This document shows positions 17,303-25,902 of a stretch of DNA of 64,000 nt, piece after piece. Under the pieces are notes generated by a model. It saw nothing but the letters and a program-made list of their open reading frames with translations. It was not told where the DNA came from and searched no databases. Source of the DNA: Agromyces sp. 3263 (GTDB lineage Bacteria; Actinomycetota; Actinomycetes; Actinomycetales; Microbacteriaceae); the NCBI RefSeq assembly GCF_031456545.1, contig NZ_JAVDUV010000001.1:1178001-1242000 (forward strand), written 5' to 3'. Numbering within the stretch: position 1 is the stretch's first letter; each line of letters starts with the position of its first letter. The translations under genes were made by a program, and so were the position numbers.

Positions 17303-17482
17303 CTAGAGCTGTCCCGCGACGTTGTTGAACATCCCGTTGAGCGCCAGCGCGAGGGCACCCAGGCCCACGACGATGCCGAGCGCGACGATCGAGATGATCA
17401 GCCCGTACTCAGCGGCGTTGCCGGCCTCGTCGGTGCGGAGGGAGTTGAGACGCGCAACGGCGCGCGAGTATGCCTTGAGCAT
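17303..17482 (-). CDS. flp: Flp major pilin
   Basis: The 59-residue start at 17482 is chosen because GAAGGATCC precedes it and the product MLKAYSRAVARLNSLRTDEA has the short basic Flp leader. The class III processing region EAG/NAAEYGLIISIVALG shows the required Glu-Tyr pair, with cleavage expected before or near NAAEYG. The mature pilin is one long hydrophobic helix. It is the first gene of the tad operon, 70 bases before tadE; the gap may hold a partial terminator that lets flp be the most abundant transcript. Confidence 0.92.
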   Translation of the reverse strand: MLKAYSRAVARLNSLRTDEAGNAAEYGLIISIVALGIVVGLGALALALNGMFNNVAGQL

Positions 17483-17713
17483 GATGGATCCTTCGGGTTC
17501 GGGACGTGCTCCCCGGCGGGTACCGGGGGGTGGGTTCCGTTGGCGGGTACCAGCGGATGATCGAAGGTAACCGCCCATCTGCGCCGCGAACACGCCCCCC
17601 TTCGGGGGATGTCAGCGCTTGCAGCGTGGAAGAGTCGAGGAATCCCCGGAATTCCGCGCAACTTCGGAGCGCCAGCCCCCCGCTCTGGGGGTAGGTCGTG
17701 TACCCCGAATGGA
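17483..17713. other. Intergenic region before flp, with repeats and G/C hairpins
   Basis: No gene is seen. On the plus strand it holds two copies of GGCGGGTACC (17515-17524 and 17542-17551), a CCCCCC-TTCG-GGGG hairpin near 17594-17608 and a CCCCC-cgctct-GGGGG hairpin near 17675-17691. The last may end the prepilin peptidase transcript. The direct repeats are candidate regulator sites for the pilus operon; no clear -35/-10 pair was found. Confidence 0.5.
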
Positions 17714-18376
17714 CTATGAACCCACAACGAGGAGGGCGATCAATGCCCCCGCGAGCATCGACGGGCCGAACGGGATCGAGCCTCGAAGTGTCACCCGACG
17801 GAGCAGAAGTGCGACGATCGCAACAACTCCGCCGACCACGAACGCGGCCAGCAGCGCGATGAGCCAGGCCGTGAGGCCGAACCAGCCGAGCAGCAGGCCG
17901 ATGACGAGGGCGAGCTTCACGTCGCCCATGCCCATGGCCGACGGGGAGATCAGCGCGAGCAGGAAGTACACCGCGAACATCGCCGCCGAGCCGATCACCG
18001 CCCAGAGCAGCGCCATCCACGTGCCCGCGGCCCACGACGCCGGCACGAGCAGCACGGCGACCGCGCCGAGCGTGGGGAAGATCACCGCGTTCGGGAGGCG
18101 CTTCTCGGCGAGGTCGACGAGGGCGAGCACGGTGGCGGATCCCGCGAACACGAGTAGCGCGGGCAGGATCCACGTGAGCCCGAACCGCAGCGCCAGGGCG
18201 GCGAAGGTGACGGCGGTGATCGTCGCGGCCGCGACGCGGACGGTGCGCAGCGGCATCCGCTCGCTCGACAGCTCACCCGTCATCGAGCGCTGCGTCCACG
18301 CCGCCAGGGGCCACCAGCCGAGCGCGCCGCCGACGATGAACGCACCCACGGCGGTGAGCAGGGTGGCGAGCGGCAT
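17714..18376 (-). CDS. tadV: Prepilin peptidase (A24 family, TadV/CpaA)
   Basis: The 220-residue membrane protein has about six helices and the two catalytic aspartates of A24 peptidases: ALVDLAEKRLPN near residue 88 and the GMGDVKLALVIG (GxGD) motif near 152. It lacks the cytoplasmic methylase domain of PilD. It cleaves Flp and TadE-type leaders. It is upstream of flp on the same strand but has host-like high GC, unlike the rest of the locus. The start is leaderless. Confidence 0.9.
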   Translation of the reverse strand: MPLATLLTAVGAFIVGGALGWWPLAAWTQRSMTGELSSERMPLRTVRVAAATITAVTFAALALRFGLTWILPALLVFAGSATVLALVDLAEKRLPNAVIFPTLGAVAVLLVPASWAAGTWMALLWAVIGSAAMFAVYFLLALISPSAMGMGDVKLALVIGLLLGWFGLTAWLIALLAAFVVGGVVAIVALLLRRVTLRGSIPFGPSMLAGALIALLVVGS

Positions 18377-18383
18377 GATGTGC

Positions 18384-18389
18384 AGCGTA
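18384..18389 (-). promoter_or_regulatory. -10 box TACGCT, leaderless
   Basis: TACGCT on the minus strand ends seven bases before the prepilin peptidase ATG. Confidence 0.5.
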
Positions 18390-18510
18390 GCGCCAGGCGC
18401 GGCATCCGCTGCTCGAACTCCACAACGACGCGGACATCGAGAGCCTCCCGCGCATCGACATGGCGCCGCTCGCCTGACAGGCTGGAGTCCACGACGAACG
18501 AGGGGGAACC

Positions 18511-18834
18511 ATGGGCGTTGAGGCCGAGCGCACGTACGACGCGGTCACGCGCGAGATGCTGGTCGACGAGGACTTCGACGTCGACTTCACGCCCGATGGG
18601 CTGCTCGTGCACGGCCTGCTGTTCGCGTTCCTCGACGGCGACGACCTCGTCGTCGAGCTCCCCGAGGCACGTTCGGGCGACCTGCGCGAGCGGGGCATCG
18701 CGACGCCGTTCACCGGCACGCACGGCGGCCCGAGCCGCAACTGGGTGCGGGTCGCCGACCGCGAGCTGTGGTCGGAGCTCGCCCGCGAGGCCCACACGTT
18801 CGTCGGCGAGCCGCCGGTCGGGCGCCAGTCGTAA
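18511..18834 (+). CDS. Small TfoX/YjbR-like protein, function unknown
   Basis: The 107-residue protein has no signal or membrane helix. Its pattern, YDAVTREMLV then LLVHGLLFAFLDGDDLVVELPEARSGDLRERG and a terminal NWVRVADRELWSELAREAHTFV, resembles the small TfoX N-terminal/YjbR alpha-beta fold, in which a 'LPEARsgdL' strand-helix unit is typical. The assignment is tentative. AGGGGG seven bases upstream supports the ATG. It is convergent with the TPP enzyme gene, 28 bases away. Confidence 0.7.
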   Translation: MGVEAERTYDAVTREMLVDEDFDVDFTPDGLLVHGLLFAFLDGDDLVVELPEARSGDLRERGIATPFTGTHGGPSRNWVRVADRELWSELAREAHTFVGEPPVGRQS

Positions 18835-18862
18835 GTCCGAGTCGGGCGCAGAACGCCCCGGT

Positions 18863-20656
18863 TCACCCCTCCTCGAGCCGCGCGTACGCCTCGAGCAGCT
18901 CCTGCGCGTGCGGCGACCCCTCGGCCGAAAGCGCCGCCCGCATCTCGTTCAGCGCCCCCTCGCCCTGCGGCAGCGGCGGCAGCAGCGGCACGTCGCGGTC
19001 GCTGATGAGCTGGATCACGGTCGGGCGGTCCGCGGCCAGTGCGCGCGACCAGGCGTCGTCGATCTCGTCGGGGGTGTCGACGATGATGCCCCGCATGCCG
19101 AGCAGTTCGGCGTAGCGCGCGAACGGGAAGCCCGGCAGCGCCTGGCTCGTCTCGAACCTCGGCGCTCCCTCGACCTCGCGCTGCTCCCAGCTCACCTCGG
19201 CGAGGTCGCCGTTGTCGAGCACGAGCACGACGAAGCGCGGGTCGGTCCACGACGGCCAGCGGTCGGCGACGGTGATGAGCTCGGCGATCCCGGCCATCTG
19301 CATGCCACCGTCGCCGGCGAGCACCACGACCGGGCGATCGGGCGACGCGAGCTTGGCGGCCAGGCCGTACGGCACGCCGCAGCCCATGCTCGCGAGCGTG
19401 CTCGAGAAGTGCACGTCGACAGCGGCCGGCACGCGCAGCTGCCGGGCGTACCAGTACACGACGCTGCCGACGTCGAGCGCGACGAGCGCGTCATCGGGCA
19501 GGTGAGTGTTCAGGGCGCGGATCGCGAACTCGGGGTTCACCGGGTCCGCGGCCACGTCGGCGCGCGCGTCACTGATGCGGTGCCACTCGGACACGAGCTC
19601 GCGCACGCGGCTTCGCCACGGATCCACATCGGCTCGCGGCATCCGCTCGGCCAGCAGCTTCACCGTCTCGCCGGCGTCGCCGACGAGGCCGACCTCGATC
19701 GGATAGCGCCGCCCGACGGCCCGCCCGTCGAGGTCGATCTGCACGGCGCGCGCCTGCCCCGGCGCAGGGTAGAACTCGGTCCACGGGTCGCTCGACCCGA
19801 CGATGAGCAGCGTGTCGCACTCCGCCATGACGCGCGCACTCGCGGTGGTGCCGAGGTGGCCCATCGTGCCGGCGACGAAGGGCATCGACTCGTCGACGTA
19901 GGGCTTGCCGAGCAGGCTCGTGACCACGGCTGCGCCGATCCGGTCGGCGAACGCCACCACGTCCTCGGCGCACGCGCGGGCGCCCTGGCCGAGCAGCACC
20001 ACGGGCTTCGCCCCGCTCGAGAGCACGGATGCCGCGGCATCCACGTCATCGGATGCCGGGACCACGCGCGGCGGCCGGTACTCCGCCGCCGTGGTGACGT
20101 GGCCATGCTCGGCGCTCGGCTCCACGGCGGGCGAGGTCTGCACGTCGTGCGGGACGATGACGACGGTCGGCGTGCGGGTGGCCAGCGCCGTGCGGAACGC
20201 CTGGTCGAGCGCGGCGGGCACCTGCTCGGGCGCGACGACGGTGGTGGCGTACTGCGCGGCGACGTCGGCGAACAGTCGTTCGAGGTTGACCTCCTGCTGG
20301 TACTCCGAGCCCAGCACCGAGCGCAGCTGCTGGCCGACCAGGGCGACGACGGGCGCCCCGTCGAGCTTCGCGTCGTAGAGCCCGTTCAGCAGGTGGATGG
20401 CACCTGGACCCTGCGTCGCGGCGACCACGCCGACCCTGCCCGTGTACTTCGCGTGCGCGGTCGCCATGAACGCCGCGTTCTCCTCATGCCGCGCCTGCAC
20501 GAACGCCGGGCCGTCGTTCGAGCGCCGCAGCGCGTCCATGACGCCGTTGATGCCGTCCCCGCTATACCCGAAGATGCGGTCGACGCCCCAGTCGCGCAGG
20601 CGCGCCACGATCGCGTCCGCGACGGTCGGCTGGTCCTCACCCGGTGAATCCCCCAT
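18863..20656 (-). CDS. TPP-dependent pyruvate oxidase-like enzyme
   Basis: The 597-residue protein has the three-domain thiamine diphosphate fold. The N-terminal Pyr domain includes FGYSGDGINGVMDAL and the activating Glu in QARHEENAAFMA. The central domain carries GSSDPWTEFYPAPGQA. The C-terminal PP domain has VLAGDGGMQMAG and a downstream NGDLAEVSW (GDG...N motif). The overall pattern is closest to the pyruvate oxidase (poxB)/acetolactate synthase branch often annotated as thiamine pyrophosphate-requiring protein. It lacks an obvious PoxB C-terminal membrane-binding tail, so the acceptor and exact substrate remain open. The start is leaderless. Confidence 0.85.
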   Translation of the reverse strand: MGDSPGEDQPTVADAIVARLRDWGVDRIFGYSGDGINGVMDALRRSNDGPAFVQARHEENAAFMATAHAKYTGRVGVVAATQGPGAIHLLNGLYDAKLDGAPVVALVGQQLRSVLGSEYQQEVNLERLFADVAAQYATTVVAPEQVPAALDQAFRTALATRTPTVVIVPHDVQTSPAVEPSAEHGHVTTAAEYRPPRVVPASDDVDAAASVLSSGAKPVVLLGQGARACAEDVVAFADRIGAAVVTSLLGKPYVDESMPFVAGTMGHLGTTASARVMAECDTLLIVGSSDPWTEFYPAPGQARAVQIDLDGRAVGRRYPIEVGLVGDAGETVKLLAERMPRADVDPWRSRVRELVSEWHRISDARADVAADPVNPEFAIRALNTHLPDDALVALDVGSVVYWYARQLRVPAAVDVHFSSTLASMGCGVPYGLAAKLASPDRPVVVLAGDGGMQMAGIAELITVADRWPSWTDPRFVVLVLDNGDLAEVSWEQREVEGAPRFETSQALPGFPFARYAELLGMRGIIVDTPDEIDDAWSRALAADRPTVIQLISDRDVPLLPPLPQGEGALNEMRAALSAEGSPHAQELLEAYARLEEG

Positions 20657-20662
20657 GCCGCC

Positions 20663-20668
20663 ACGCTA
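20663..20668 (-). promoter_or_regulatory. -10 box TAGCGT, leaderless
   Basis: TAGCGT on the minus strand ends six bases before the ATG of the TPP enzyme gene. Confidence 0.6.
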
Positions 20669-20739
20669 GGTGCGGTCACTGCACCGAGGCAGGGCCTTGA
20701 CAGCGCCGGCGGGCGGCGGGCGAATGGAGCCGAGCGCCC

Positions 20740-22113
20740 CTACGCCTCGTCGCGGGAGATGCCGACCATCTCGTCGCGGGGCACGACCTTGACGCGCACT
20801 CGGCCCTCGGCCGCCCCGAGCGCCTGCTCGTGCTCGTCGAGGCGGTGCCATCCGTCGAGGTCGGTCCACTCGATTCCGCGCGACTCGAGCAGCTCGATCA
20901 CCGACTCCTCGGACGGCGACTCGGGACGCCACCAGTTGCCGAGGTCGTTGATGACGTGCTTGATCGTCTCCATCGCGTCGGACTTGGTGTGCCCGATGAG
21001 GCCGACCGGGCCGCGCTTGATCCAGCCGGTGGCGTAGACGCCGTACATCTGGCGGGCCTCGCCGGTCTCCTTGTCGCGCGTGAGCACCTGGCCCTCGTGG
21101 TTCGGGATGACCCCGAACTTCTTGTCGAACGGGATGCCGGGCAGGGGGGACCCGAAGTAGCCGACCGCACGGTAGACGGCCTGGATGGGCAGCTCACGGA
21201 TCTCGCCGGTGCCGACGACGCCGCCCTCGCCGTCGGGTGCGGTGCGCTCCCAGCGGATGCCGCCGACCCGGCCGGTGCCGTCGTCGAGGATCTCGAGCGG
21301 CTTGGCGAAGAAGTGCAGGTGCAGGCGGCGGGAGGCCTGGCCGACCTCGCGCTGGCGCCACTGGTTCAGCACCTTGTCGATGACGAAGACCTGCTTGTTG
21401 CCGGCGACGGCGGCACGGGCCGCATCGTCGTAGTCGAAGTCCTCGTCGTAGACGATCATGTCGACGTCGCGCAGCTCGCCGAGCTCGCGCAGCTCGAGCG
21501 GCGTGAACTTCACCGAGGTGGGGCCACGACGGCCGAAGACGTGCACGTCGGTCACGGGCGACGCCGCGAGGCCGGCCGCGACGTTCGCCGGGATCTCGGT
21601 CGGCATCAGGTCTTCGACGTGCTTGGCGAGGATGCGCGACACGTCGAGCGCCACGTTGCCGTTGCCGATGACCGCGACCTCACGTGCCTCGAGCGGCCAG
21701 GTGCGGGGGAAGTCGGGGTGCCCGTCGAACCAGCTCACGAACTCGGCGGCGCCGTAGGAGCCCTCGAGGTCGATGCCGGGCAGGTTCAGCGAGGCGTCGC
21801 GCACGGCGCCGGTGGCGAAGATCACCGCGTTGTAGTGCTTCTTCAGGTCGTCGAGGGTGATGTCCTCGCCGAAGCGCACGTTGCCGAAGATTCGGATGTC
21901 GCCACGGTCGAGCACCTCGCGCAGGGCCGTGATGATGCCCTTGATGCGGGGGTGGTCGGGGGCGACGCCGTACCGCACGAGCCCGTAGGGCGCGGGCAGG
22001 TGATCGAACAGGTCGATCGAGACGTCGAAGTTCCGCTCGGACTTCAGCAGGATGTCGGCGGCGTAGATGCCCGCCGGCCCTGCGCCGACGATCGCGAGTC
22101 GCAGCTTGTTCAC
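20740..22113 (-). CDS. fprA: Ferredoxin/adrenodoxin-type NADP reductase FprA
   Basis: From the GTG at 22111-22113 the protein has 457 residues, the usual FprA length, and GGAGAGA lies eight bases upstream. An ATG at 22129-22131 would overlap the preceding stop (TGATG) and add six residues. The N-terminal FAD site is LAIVGAGPAGIYAADIL; APYGLVRYGVAPDHP is the family signature; VAVIGNGNVALDVSRIL binds NADP; VYATGWIKRGPVGLIG binds FAD again. It moves electrons between NADPH and a ferredoxin. It is the second gene after the polyprenyl synthase. Confidence 0.93.
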   Translation of the reverse strand: MNKLRLAIVGAGPAGIYAADILLKSERNFDVSIDLFDHLPAPYGLVRYGVAPDHPRIKGIITALREVLDRGDIRIFGNVRFGEDITLDDLKKHYNAVIFATGAVRDASLNLPGIDLEGSYGAAEFVSWFDGHPDFPRTWPLEAREVAVIGNGNVALDVSRILAKHVEDLMPTEIPANVAAGLAASPVTDVHVFGRRGPTSVKFTPLELRELGELRDVDMIVYDEDFDYDDAARAAVAGNKQVFVIDKVLNQWRQREVGQASRRLHLHFFAKPLEILDDGTGRVGGIRWERTAPDGEGGVVGTGEIRELPIQAVYRAVGYFGSPLPGIPFDKKFGVIPNHEGQVLTRDKETGEARQMYGVYATGWIKRGPVGLIGHTKSDAMETIKHVINDLGNWWRPESPSEESVIELLESRGIEWTDLDGWHRLDEHEQALGAAEGRVRVKVVPRDEMVGISRDEA

Positions 22114-22130
22114 GTGCCTGGGTCTCTCCA

Positions 22131-23255
22131 TCAGCTCTGTCGCTCCACGATCGTCTCGGCGAATCGCGTGAGCGCCTTCTTCACGCTGCCCTCGGGCAGC
22201 GGCGCGAGCGCCGCAACGGCCTCGTGCGCCCAACGGTGGGCCTCAGCGAGCGTAGCGCGGGTGGCCTCGTGCTCGCGCAGCTGGGCGACGATCGCGTCGA
22301 CGGTCTCCTTCGACGGCACGATGCGCGACGCCAGGGTGTTGGTGTCGTGCGGGTCGAAGGCGCCTGCGGCCTGCGGCACCACGATGACGTCGCGTTCGAT
22401 GCGCTGCAGCAGGTCGGCGGATGCCGCATCGGCGCGTGCGAGCTCGGCGAGCCGCAGCAGCGGCAGCGTGACGACGCCCGCACGCAGGTCGGTGCCGGGC
22501 ACCTTGCCGGTCTCCTCGGGCTGCGGCGAAAGGTCGATCACGTCGTCGATGAGCTGGAAGGCGACGCCGATCTTCTCGCCGAACTCGACGATGGGCTTCT
22601 CGAGGGCGGGGTCGGCGCCCGAGAAGATGATGCCCGACTGCGCGGCGGCGGCGATGAGGGACCCCGTCTTGTCGGCGAGCACCTGGATGTAGTGCACGAT
22701 GGGGTCTTCCCCGATGGCCGGGCCGACCGTCTCGTGCAGCTGGCCGAGCACGAGCCGCTCGAACGTGTCGGCCTGCATGCGGATGGCGCGCTCGCCGAGG
22801 CTCGCCATGAGCTGGCTGGCGCGCGCGAAGAGCAGGTCGCCGGTGAGGATCGCGACGGAGTTGCCCCACACGGCATGCGCGCTCGGCACGCCGCGGCGGC
22901 GCTCGGAGTCGTCCATGACGTCGTCGTGGTAGAGCGACCCGAGATGGGTGATCTCGATGGCTTCGGCCGCGGTGACCACGTCGTCGGTGATGCCGGCCCC
23001 GAGCTGCGCGGTGAGGAGGGTGAGCATGGGCCGCACGCGCTTGCCGCCGGCTTCGAGCAGGTATCGCGTCGAGACATCCGCGATCGAATCGGCGAAGCTG
23101 ACCTCGCGCACGAGGCCGGCCTCGACGCGCTCGATGCCCGCGTCGATCGCCCTGGCCATCGCTCGGTCGGCGGATGACGCGAAGACGCGTTCGCTCAGCC
23201 CGAGGTTGGCGGCGAGCGCGGAGCCGCGACGTGCGACCGGATGGCTCGGATTCAC
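22131..23255 (-). CDS. hepT: Long-chain polyprenyl diphosphate synthase
   Basis: The 374-residue protein is a trans-prenyltransferase with GGKRVRPMLTLL, the first Asp-rich motif YHDDVMDDSERRRG and the second FQLIDDVIDLSP. Position in the quinone gene region indicates that it makes the C35-C50 menaquinone side chain; residues upstream of the first Asp motif are small, consistent with a long product. The GTG start is leaderless. fprA follows after 17 bases. The symbol is by analogy; ispB or grcC would also serve. Confidence 0.88.
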   Translation of the reverse strand: MNPSHPVARRGSALAANLGLSERVFASSADRAMARAIDAGIERVEAGLVREVSFADSIADVSTRYLLEAGGKRVRPMLTLLTAQLGAGITDDVVTAAEAIEITHLGSLYHDDVMDDSERRRGVPSAHAVWGNSVAILTGDLLFARASQLMASLGERAIRMQADTFERLVLGQLHETVGPAIGEDPIVHYIQVLADKTGSLIAAAAQSGIIFSGADPALEKPIVEFGEKIGVAFQLIDDVIDLSPQPEETGKVPGTDLRAGVVTLPLLRLAELARADAASADLLQRIERDVIVVPQAAGAFDPHDTNTLASRIVPSKETVDAIVAQLREHEATRATLAEAHRWAHEAVAALAPLPEGSVKKALTRFAETIVERQS

Positions 23256-23262
23256 GCTGTCC

Positions 23263-23268
23263 AGCCTA
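23263..23268 (-). promoter_or_regulatory. -10 box TAGGCT, leaderless
   Basis: TAGGCT on the minus strand ends seven bases before the GTG of the polyprenyl synthase gene. Confidence 0.6.
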
Positions 23269-23328
23269 CCGGTGCGGTTCCTGTGAGCCGTGTCGATGAC
23301 GGCGAACCGGGAGGTGCGGATTCGCCGC

Positions 23329-24036
23329 TCAGGCGAGCGGCTTACGGGCGCGGTGCAGCGCGACGACGCCCATGGTGAGGTTGCGCCACTGCACGTCGAC
23401 CCAGCCGGCCTCGCGAATCCAGCCGGCGAGCGTGGGCTGGTCGGGCCAGGCGTTGATCGACTCGTTGAGGTACTCGTAGGCGGTGTCGTTCGAGCTCGAC
23501 GCGCGCACGAGCGGCGGCATGACGTAGCGCTGGTAGGCGTGGTAGCCGGCGCGCACGAAGGCGACCGGCGGGTGCGAGAACTCGCAGATCACGAGACGCC
23601 CACCGGGTTTGGCGACGCGGAAGAACTCGGCGAGCGCGAGCTTCGGCTCGTTCACGTTGCGCAGGCCGAAGGAGATCGTGACGGCATCGAACTCGTCGTC
23701 GCCGAAGGGCAGCTTCGTGGCATCCGCCTCGACGAAGACGAGGTTCGGAACGCCGGCCTGACGACGGCGGCCGACCTCGATCATGCCGGGCGAGAAGTCG
23801 GCGGCGACGACGGAGGCCCCGGACTTCGCGAGGCTGGCGCTCGAGGTGCCGGTGCCCGCGGCGACGTCGAGCACCCGCTCGCCTCGCTGGGGAGCGACCG
23901 CGCGGGTCGTGGCGACGCGCCACAGCGGAGCGTTGCCCACCGAGAGCACGGTGTTGGTGCGGTCGTAGCGAGCGGCGACGCGGTCGAACATCGCCGATAC
24001 CTCTAAGGGGTCCTTGCCGAGGTCTGCGCGCGTCAT
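23329..24036 (-). CDS. menG: Demethylmenaquinone methyltransferase MenG (UbiE)
   Basis: The 235-residue class I methyltransferase has the UbiE signatures: VSAMFDRVAARYDRTNTVLS at the start, VLDVAAGTGTSSASLAKSG (SAM motif I), and VTISFGLRNVNEPKLALAEF. It performs the last step of menaquinone synthesis. It lies 73 bases upstream of the polyprenyl synthase on the same strand but has its own leaderless promoter; the ATG at 24036 is fixed by the -10 box. Confidence 0.95.
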   Translation of the reverse strand: MTRADLGKDPLEVSAMFDRVAARYDRTNTVLSVGNAPLWRVATTRAVAPQRGERVLDVAAGTGTSSASLAKSGASVVAADFSPGMIEVGRRRQAGVPNLVFVEADATKLPFGDDEFDAVTISFGLRNVNEPKLALAEFFRVAKPGGRLVICEFSHPPVAFVRAGYHAYQRYVMPPLVRASSSNDTAYEYLNESINAWPDQPTLAGWIREAGWVDVQWRNLTMGVVALHRARKPLA

Positions 24037-24042
24037 CCCTCG

Positions 24043-24048
24043 ATTCTA
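24043..24048 (-). promoter_or_regulatory. -10 box TAGAAT, leaderless
   Basis: TAGAAT on the minus strand ends six bases before the menG ATG. Confidence 0.65.
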
Positions 24049-24105
24049 CGGCGCGGCCTCGCGCGCGACCGGGGGGTCGAGCCTGCGAGATCGCTGGATG
24101 CCTCC

Positions 24106-24121
24106 ATGCATTGGAATGCAT
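24106..24121. promoter_or_regulatory. Two ATGCAT palindromes before the DUF427 gene
   Basis: ATGCAT occurs twice with a four-base gap (24106-24111, 24116-24121), inside a larger imperfect GGATGC...GCATCC dyad, about 70 bases before the DUF427 gene and between it and the menG promoter. It is a candidate operator only. Confidence 0.3.
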
Positions 24122-24189
24122 CCGGATACCGCCGCGTTCCGTATCACTGGTAGGCAACGATGCGGGCGACGCCCGCGAGGAGGAGATCC

Positions 24190-24474
24190 ATGAAGGCCAT
24201 CTGGAACGGTGCGGTGATCGCGGAGTCCGACGACACGGTCGTGGTCGAGGGCAACCACTACTTCCCGCGCGAGGCGCTCGACCCGCGCTACTTCGCACCG
24301 AGCGACAACCACAGCGTGTGCCACTGGAAGGGCACTGCCGACTACCTCCACGTCGAGGTCGACGGCAAGCGCAACCCGAACGCCGCCTGGACCTACCCGA
24401 CCCCCTCCCCCGCCGCCGCCGAGATCGCCGAGCACGTCGCGTTCTGGCACGGTGTCGAGGTCGTCGCCGCCTGA
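24190..24474 (+). CDS. DUF427 domain protein
   Basis: The 94-residue form from ATG 24190 follows a strong AGGAGGAG. The sequence MKAIWNGAVIAESDDTVVVEGN, YFPREALDPRYF, the TVCHWKGTA-type motif (here HSVCHWKGTADYLHV) and AAWTYPTPSPAAAEIAEHVAFW are diagnostic of DUF427. The fold is a small beta-rich cupin-like or beta-tent domain. The function is unknown; the conserved Cys-His-Trp suggests ligand or metal binding. It stands alone between menG and menF. Confidence 0.92.
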   Translation: MKAIWNGAVIAESDDTVVVEGNHYFPREALDPRYFAPSDNHSVCHWKGTADYLHVEVDGKRNPNAAWTYPTPSPAAAEIAEHVAFWHGVEVVAA

Positions 24475-24497
24475 GCGCCGGCCCCATCCCGGGGACG

Positions 24498-24503
24498 TAG
24501 GCT
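24498..24503 (+). promoter_or_regulatory. -10 box TAGGCT, leaderless
   Basis: TAGGCT ends six bases before the menF GTG. Confidence 0.6.
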
Positions 24504-24509
24504 GGTGCG

Positions 24510-25892
24510 GTGATTCACCCGGATGCCACGGGGCTCGTCGTCACCCGCCCCGGTCCCGTCGAGCTGGCCGCCCGAGCGGCCGCCGGACGACCCCCGTCCG
24601 CGTCCGCGCGGCCCCGGCTCGTGGTGCGCACCGAGCCGGTCGAGGAGCTCGCGCCGCTCATCCCGCGCGCCGACCCGCGGCATCCGCTGCTCTGGATGCG
24701 CCGCGGTGAGGGCATCGTGGGCCTCGGCGAGACCCTGCGCGTCGAGACGAGCGGCGCCTCGCGCGTGAAGGACGCCGCGGCGGCGTGGACCGAGCTCGCC
24801 GCCGACGCGGACGTCGACGACCGCGTGGGGCTGCCCGGCACGGGGCTCGTCGCGTTCGGCGCGTTCGCGTTCGCCGATCACTCCGCCTCGTCGAGCGTGC
24901 TCGTCGTGCCCGAGCTCGTGCTCGGCCGCCGCGACGGCCGCGCGTGGGTCACCCGCATCACGCACGCGTCGGGTGCGGCTGGGGCCTCCGGCGACCGGGG
25001 CGGCGACGGCAGTGAGGATGCCGCAGCCGCCGTGCCGCTCGCCATCCCCGAGCCGGCGCCCAAGCGCCGCGTGCCGCGCGTGGCATTCACCCCGGGAGCC
25101 GTGCCGCCCGAGGCATACGAGTCCGCCGTCGCCGAGGCCGTGCGCCGCATCGACGCCGGCGAGCTCGAGAAGGTGGTGCTCGCCCGGCAGCTGCTCGGCG
25201 AGCTGCACGAGGAGGACGGCCTCCGCGCGACCATCACCCGCCTCGCCGAGGACTACCCCGACACGTGGGTGTACGCCGTCGACGGGCTCATCGGGGCGAG
25301 CCCCGAGACGCTCGTGCGCGTCGACCACGGCACGGTCTCGGCACGCGTCCTCGCCGGCACGACGTCACGGGGTGCCGGCGACGCATCCGACCGCGAACGT
25401 GCCACCGCCCTGGCCGCGTCGCCCAAGGACCTCGCCGAGCACGCCCTCGCCGTGGCGAGCGCGGTGAAGCGGCTCGCCCCGCACACCGCCCGCCTCGACG
25501 CCAGCCCCGAGCCGTTCACGCTGCAGCTGCCGAACCTCTGGCACCTCGCGACCGACCTCAAGGGCACCCTCGGCGACGGCTCGAGCTCGCTCGATCTCGT
25601 GCAGGCGGTGCATCCGACCGCGGCCGTCGCGGGCACTCCTCGCCGGGTCGCGCTGCGCGTGCTCGCCGAGCTCGAGGGCTTCGACCGGGGCCGCTACGCC
25701 GGTCCGGTCGGCTGGATCGACGGCGACGGCGACGGCGAGTGGGCCATCGCCCTGCGCTGCGCGCAGGTCGAGCCCGACGGCACCGTGGCGGCATATGCCG
25801 GTTGCGGCATCGTCCACGACTCCCGGCCAGCCGACGAGCTCGCCGAGACCGTCATGAAGTTCCGGCCGATCGTCGAGGCGTTCGGCGGCTGA
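24510..25892 (+). CDS. menF: Isochorismate synthase MenF
   Basis: The 460-residue chorismate-binding enzyme has a divergent N-terminal half and the conserved catalytic half from about residue 200: ELEKVVLARQLLGE, WVYAVDGLIGASPETLVRV, ARVLAGTTSRG, VQAVHPTAAVAGTPR, GRYAGPVGWIDGDGDGEWAI and AGCGIVHDSRPADELAET. It converts chorismate to isochorismate, the entry to menaquinone. The GTG start is supported by the leaderless -10. An Ala/Gly-rich insert lies near residues 155-175. Entry to siderophores is an alternative, but the men context argues against it. Confidence 0.92.
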   Translation: MIHPDATGLVVTRPGPVELAARAAAGRPPSASARPRLVVRTEPVEELAPLIPRADPRHPLLWMRRGEGIVGLGETLRVETSGASRVKDAAAAWTELAADADVDDRVGLPGTGLVAFGAFAFADHSASSSVLVVPELVLGRRDGRAWVTRITHASGAAGASGDRGGDGSEDAAAAVPLAIPEPAPKRRVPRVAFTPGAVPPEAYESAVAEAVRRIDAGELEKVVLARQLLGELHEEDGLRATITRLAEDYPDTWVYAVDGLIGASPETLVRVDHGTVSARVLAGTTSRGAGDASDRERATALAASPKDLAEHALAVASAVKRLAPHTARLDASPEPFTLQLPNLWHLATDLKGTLGDGSSSLDLVQAVHPTAAVAGTPRRVALRVLAELEGFDRGRYAGPVGWIDGDGDGEWAIALRCAQVEPDGTVAAYAGCGIVHDSRPADELAETVMKFRPIVEAFGG

Positions 25893-25902
25893 CGCGCCGC
25901 GC

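Noticed and set aside
18395..18478. Short plus-strand frame reading LLELHNDADIESLPRIDMAPLA, possibly a gene remnant
   Set aside because: It lacks a start and any family match, and lies in a short intergenic space; not enough to call a pseudogene.
18380..20647. A 755-residue plus-strand open frame
   Set aside because: It overlaps the TPP enzyme gene on the opposite strand and has only Arg/Ala/His-rich shadow sequence.
22114..22233. Long N-terminal extension of FprA
   Set aside because: It lies inside the polyprenyl synthase gene and makes the protein longer than the family; the GTG at 22113 has the best ribosome site.
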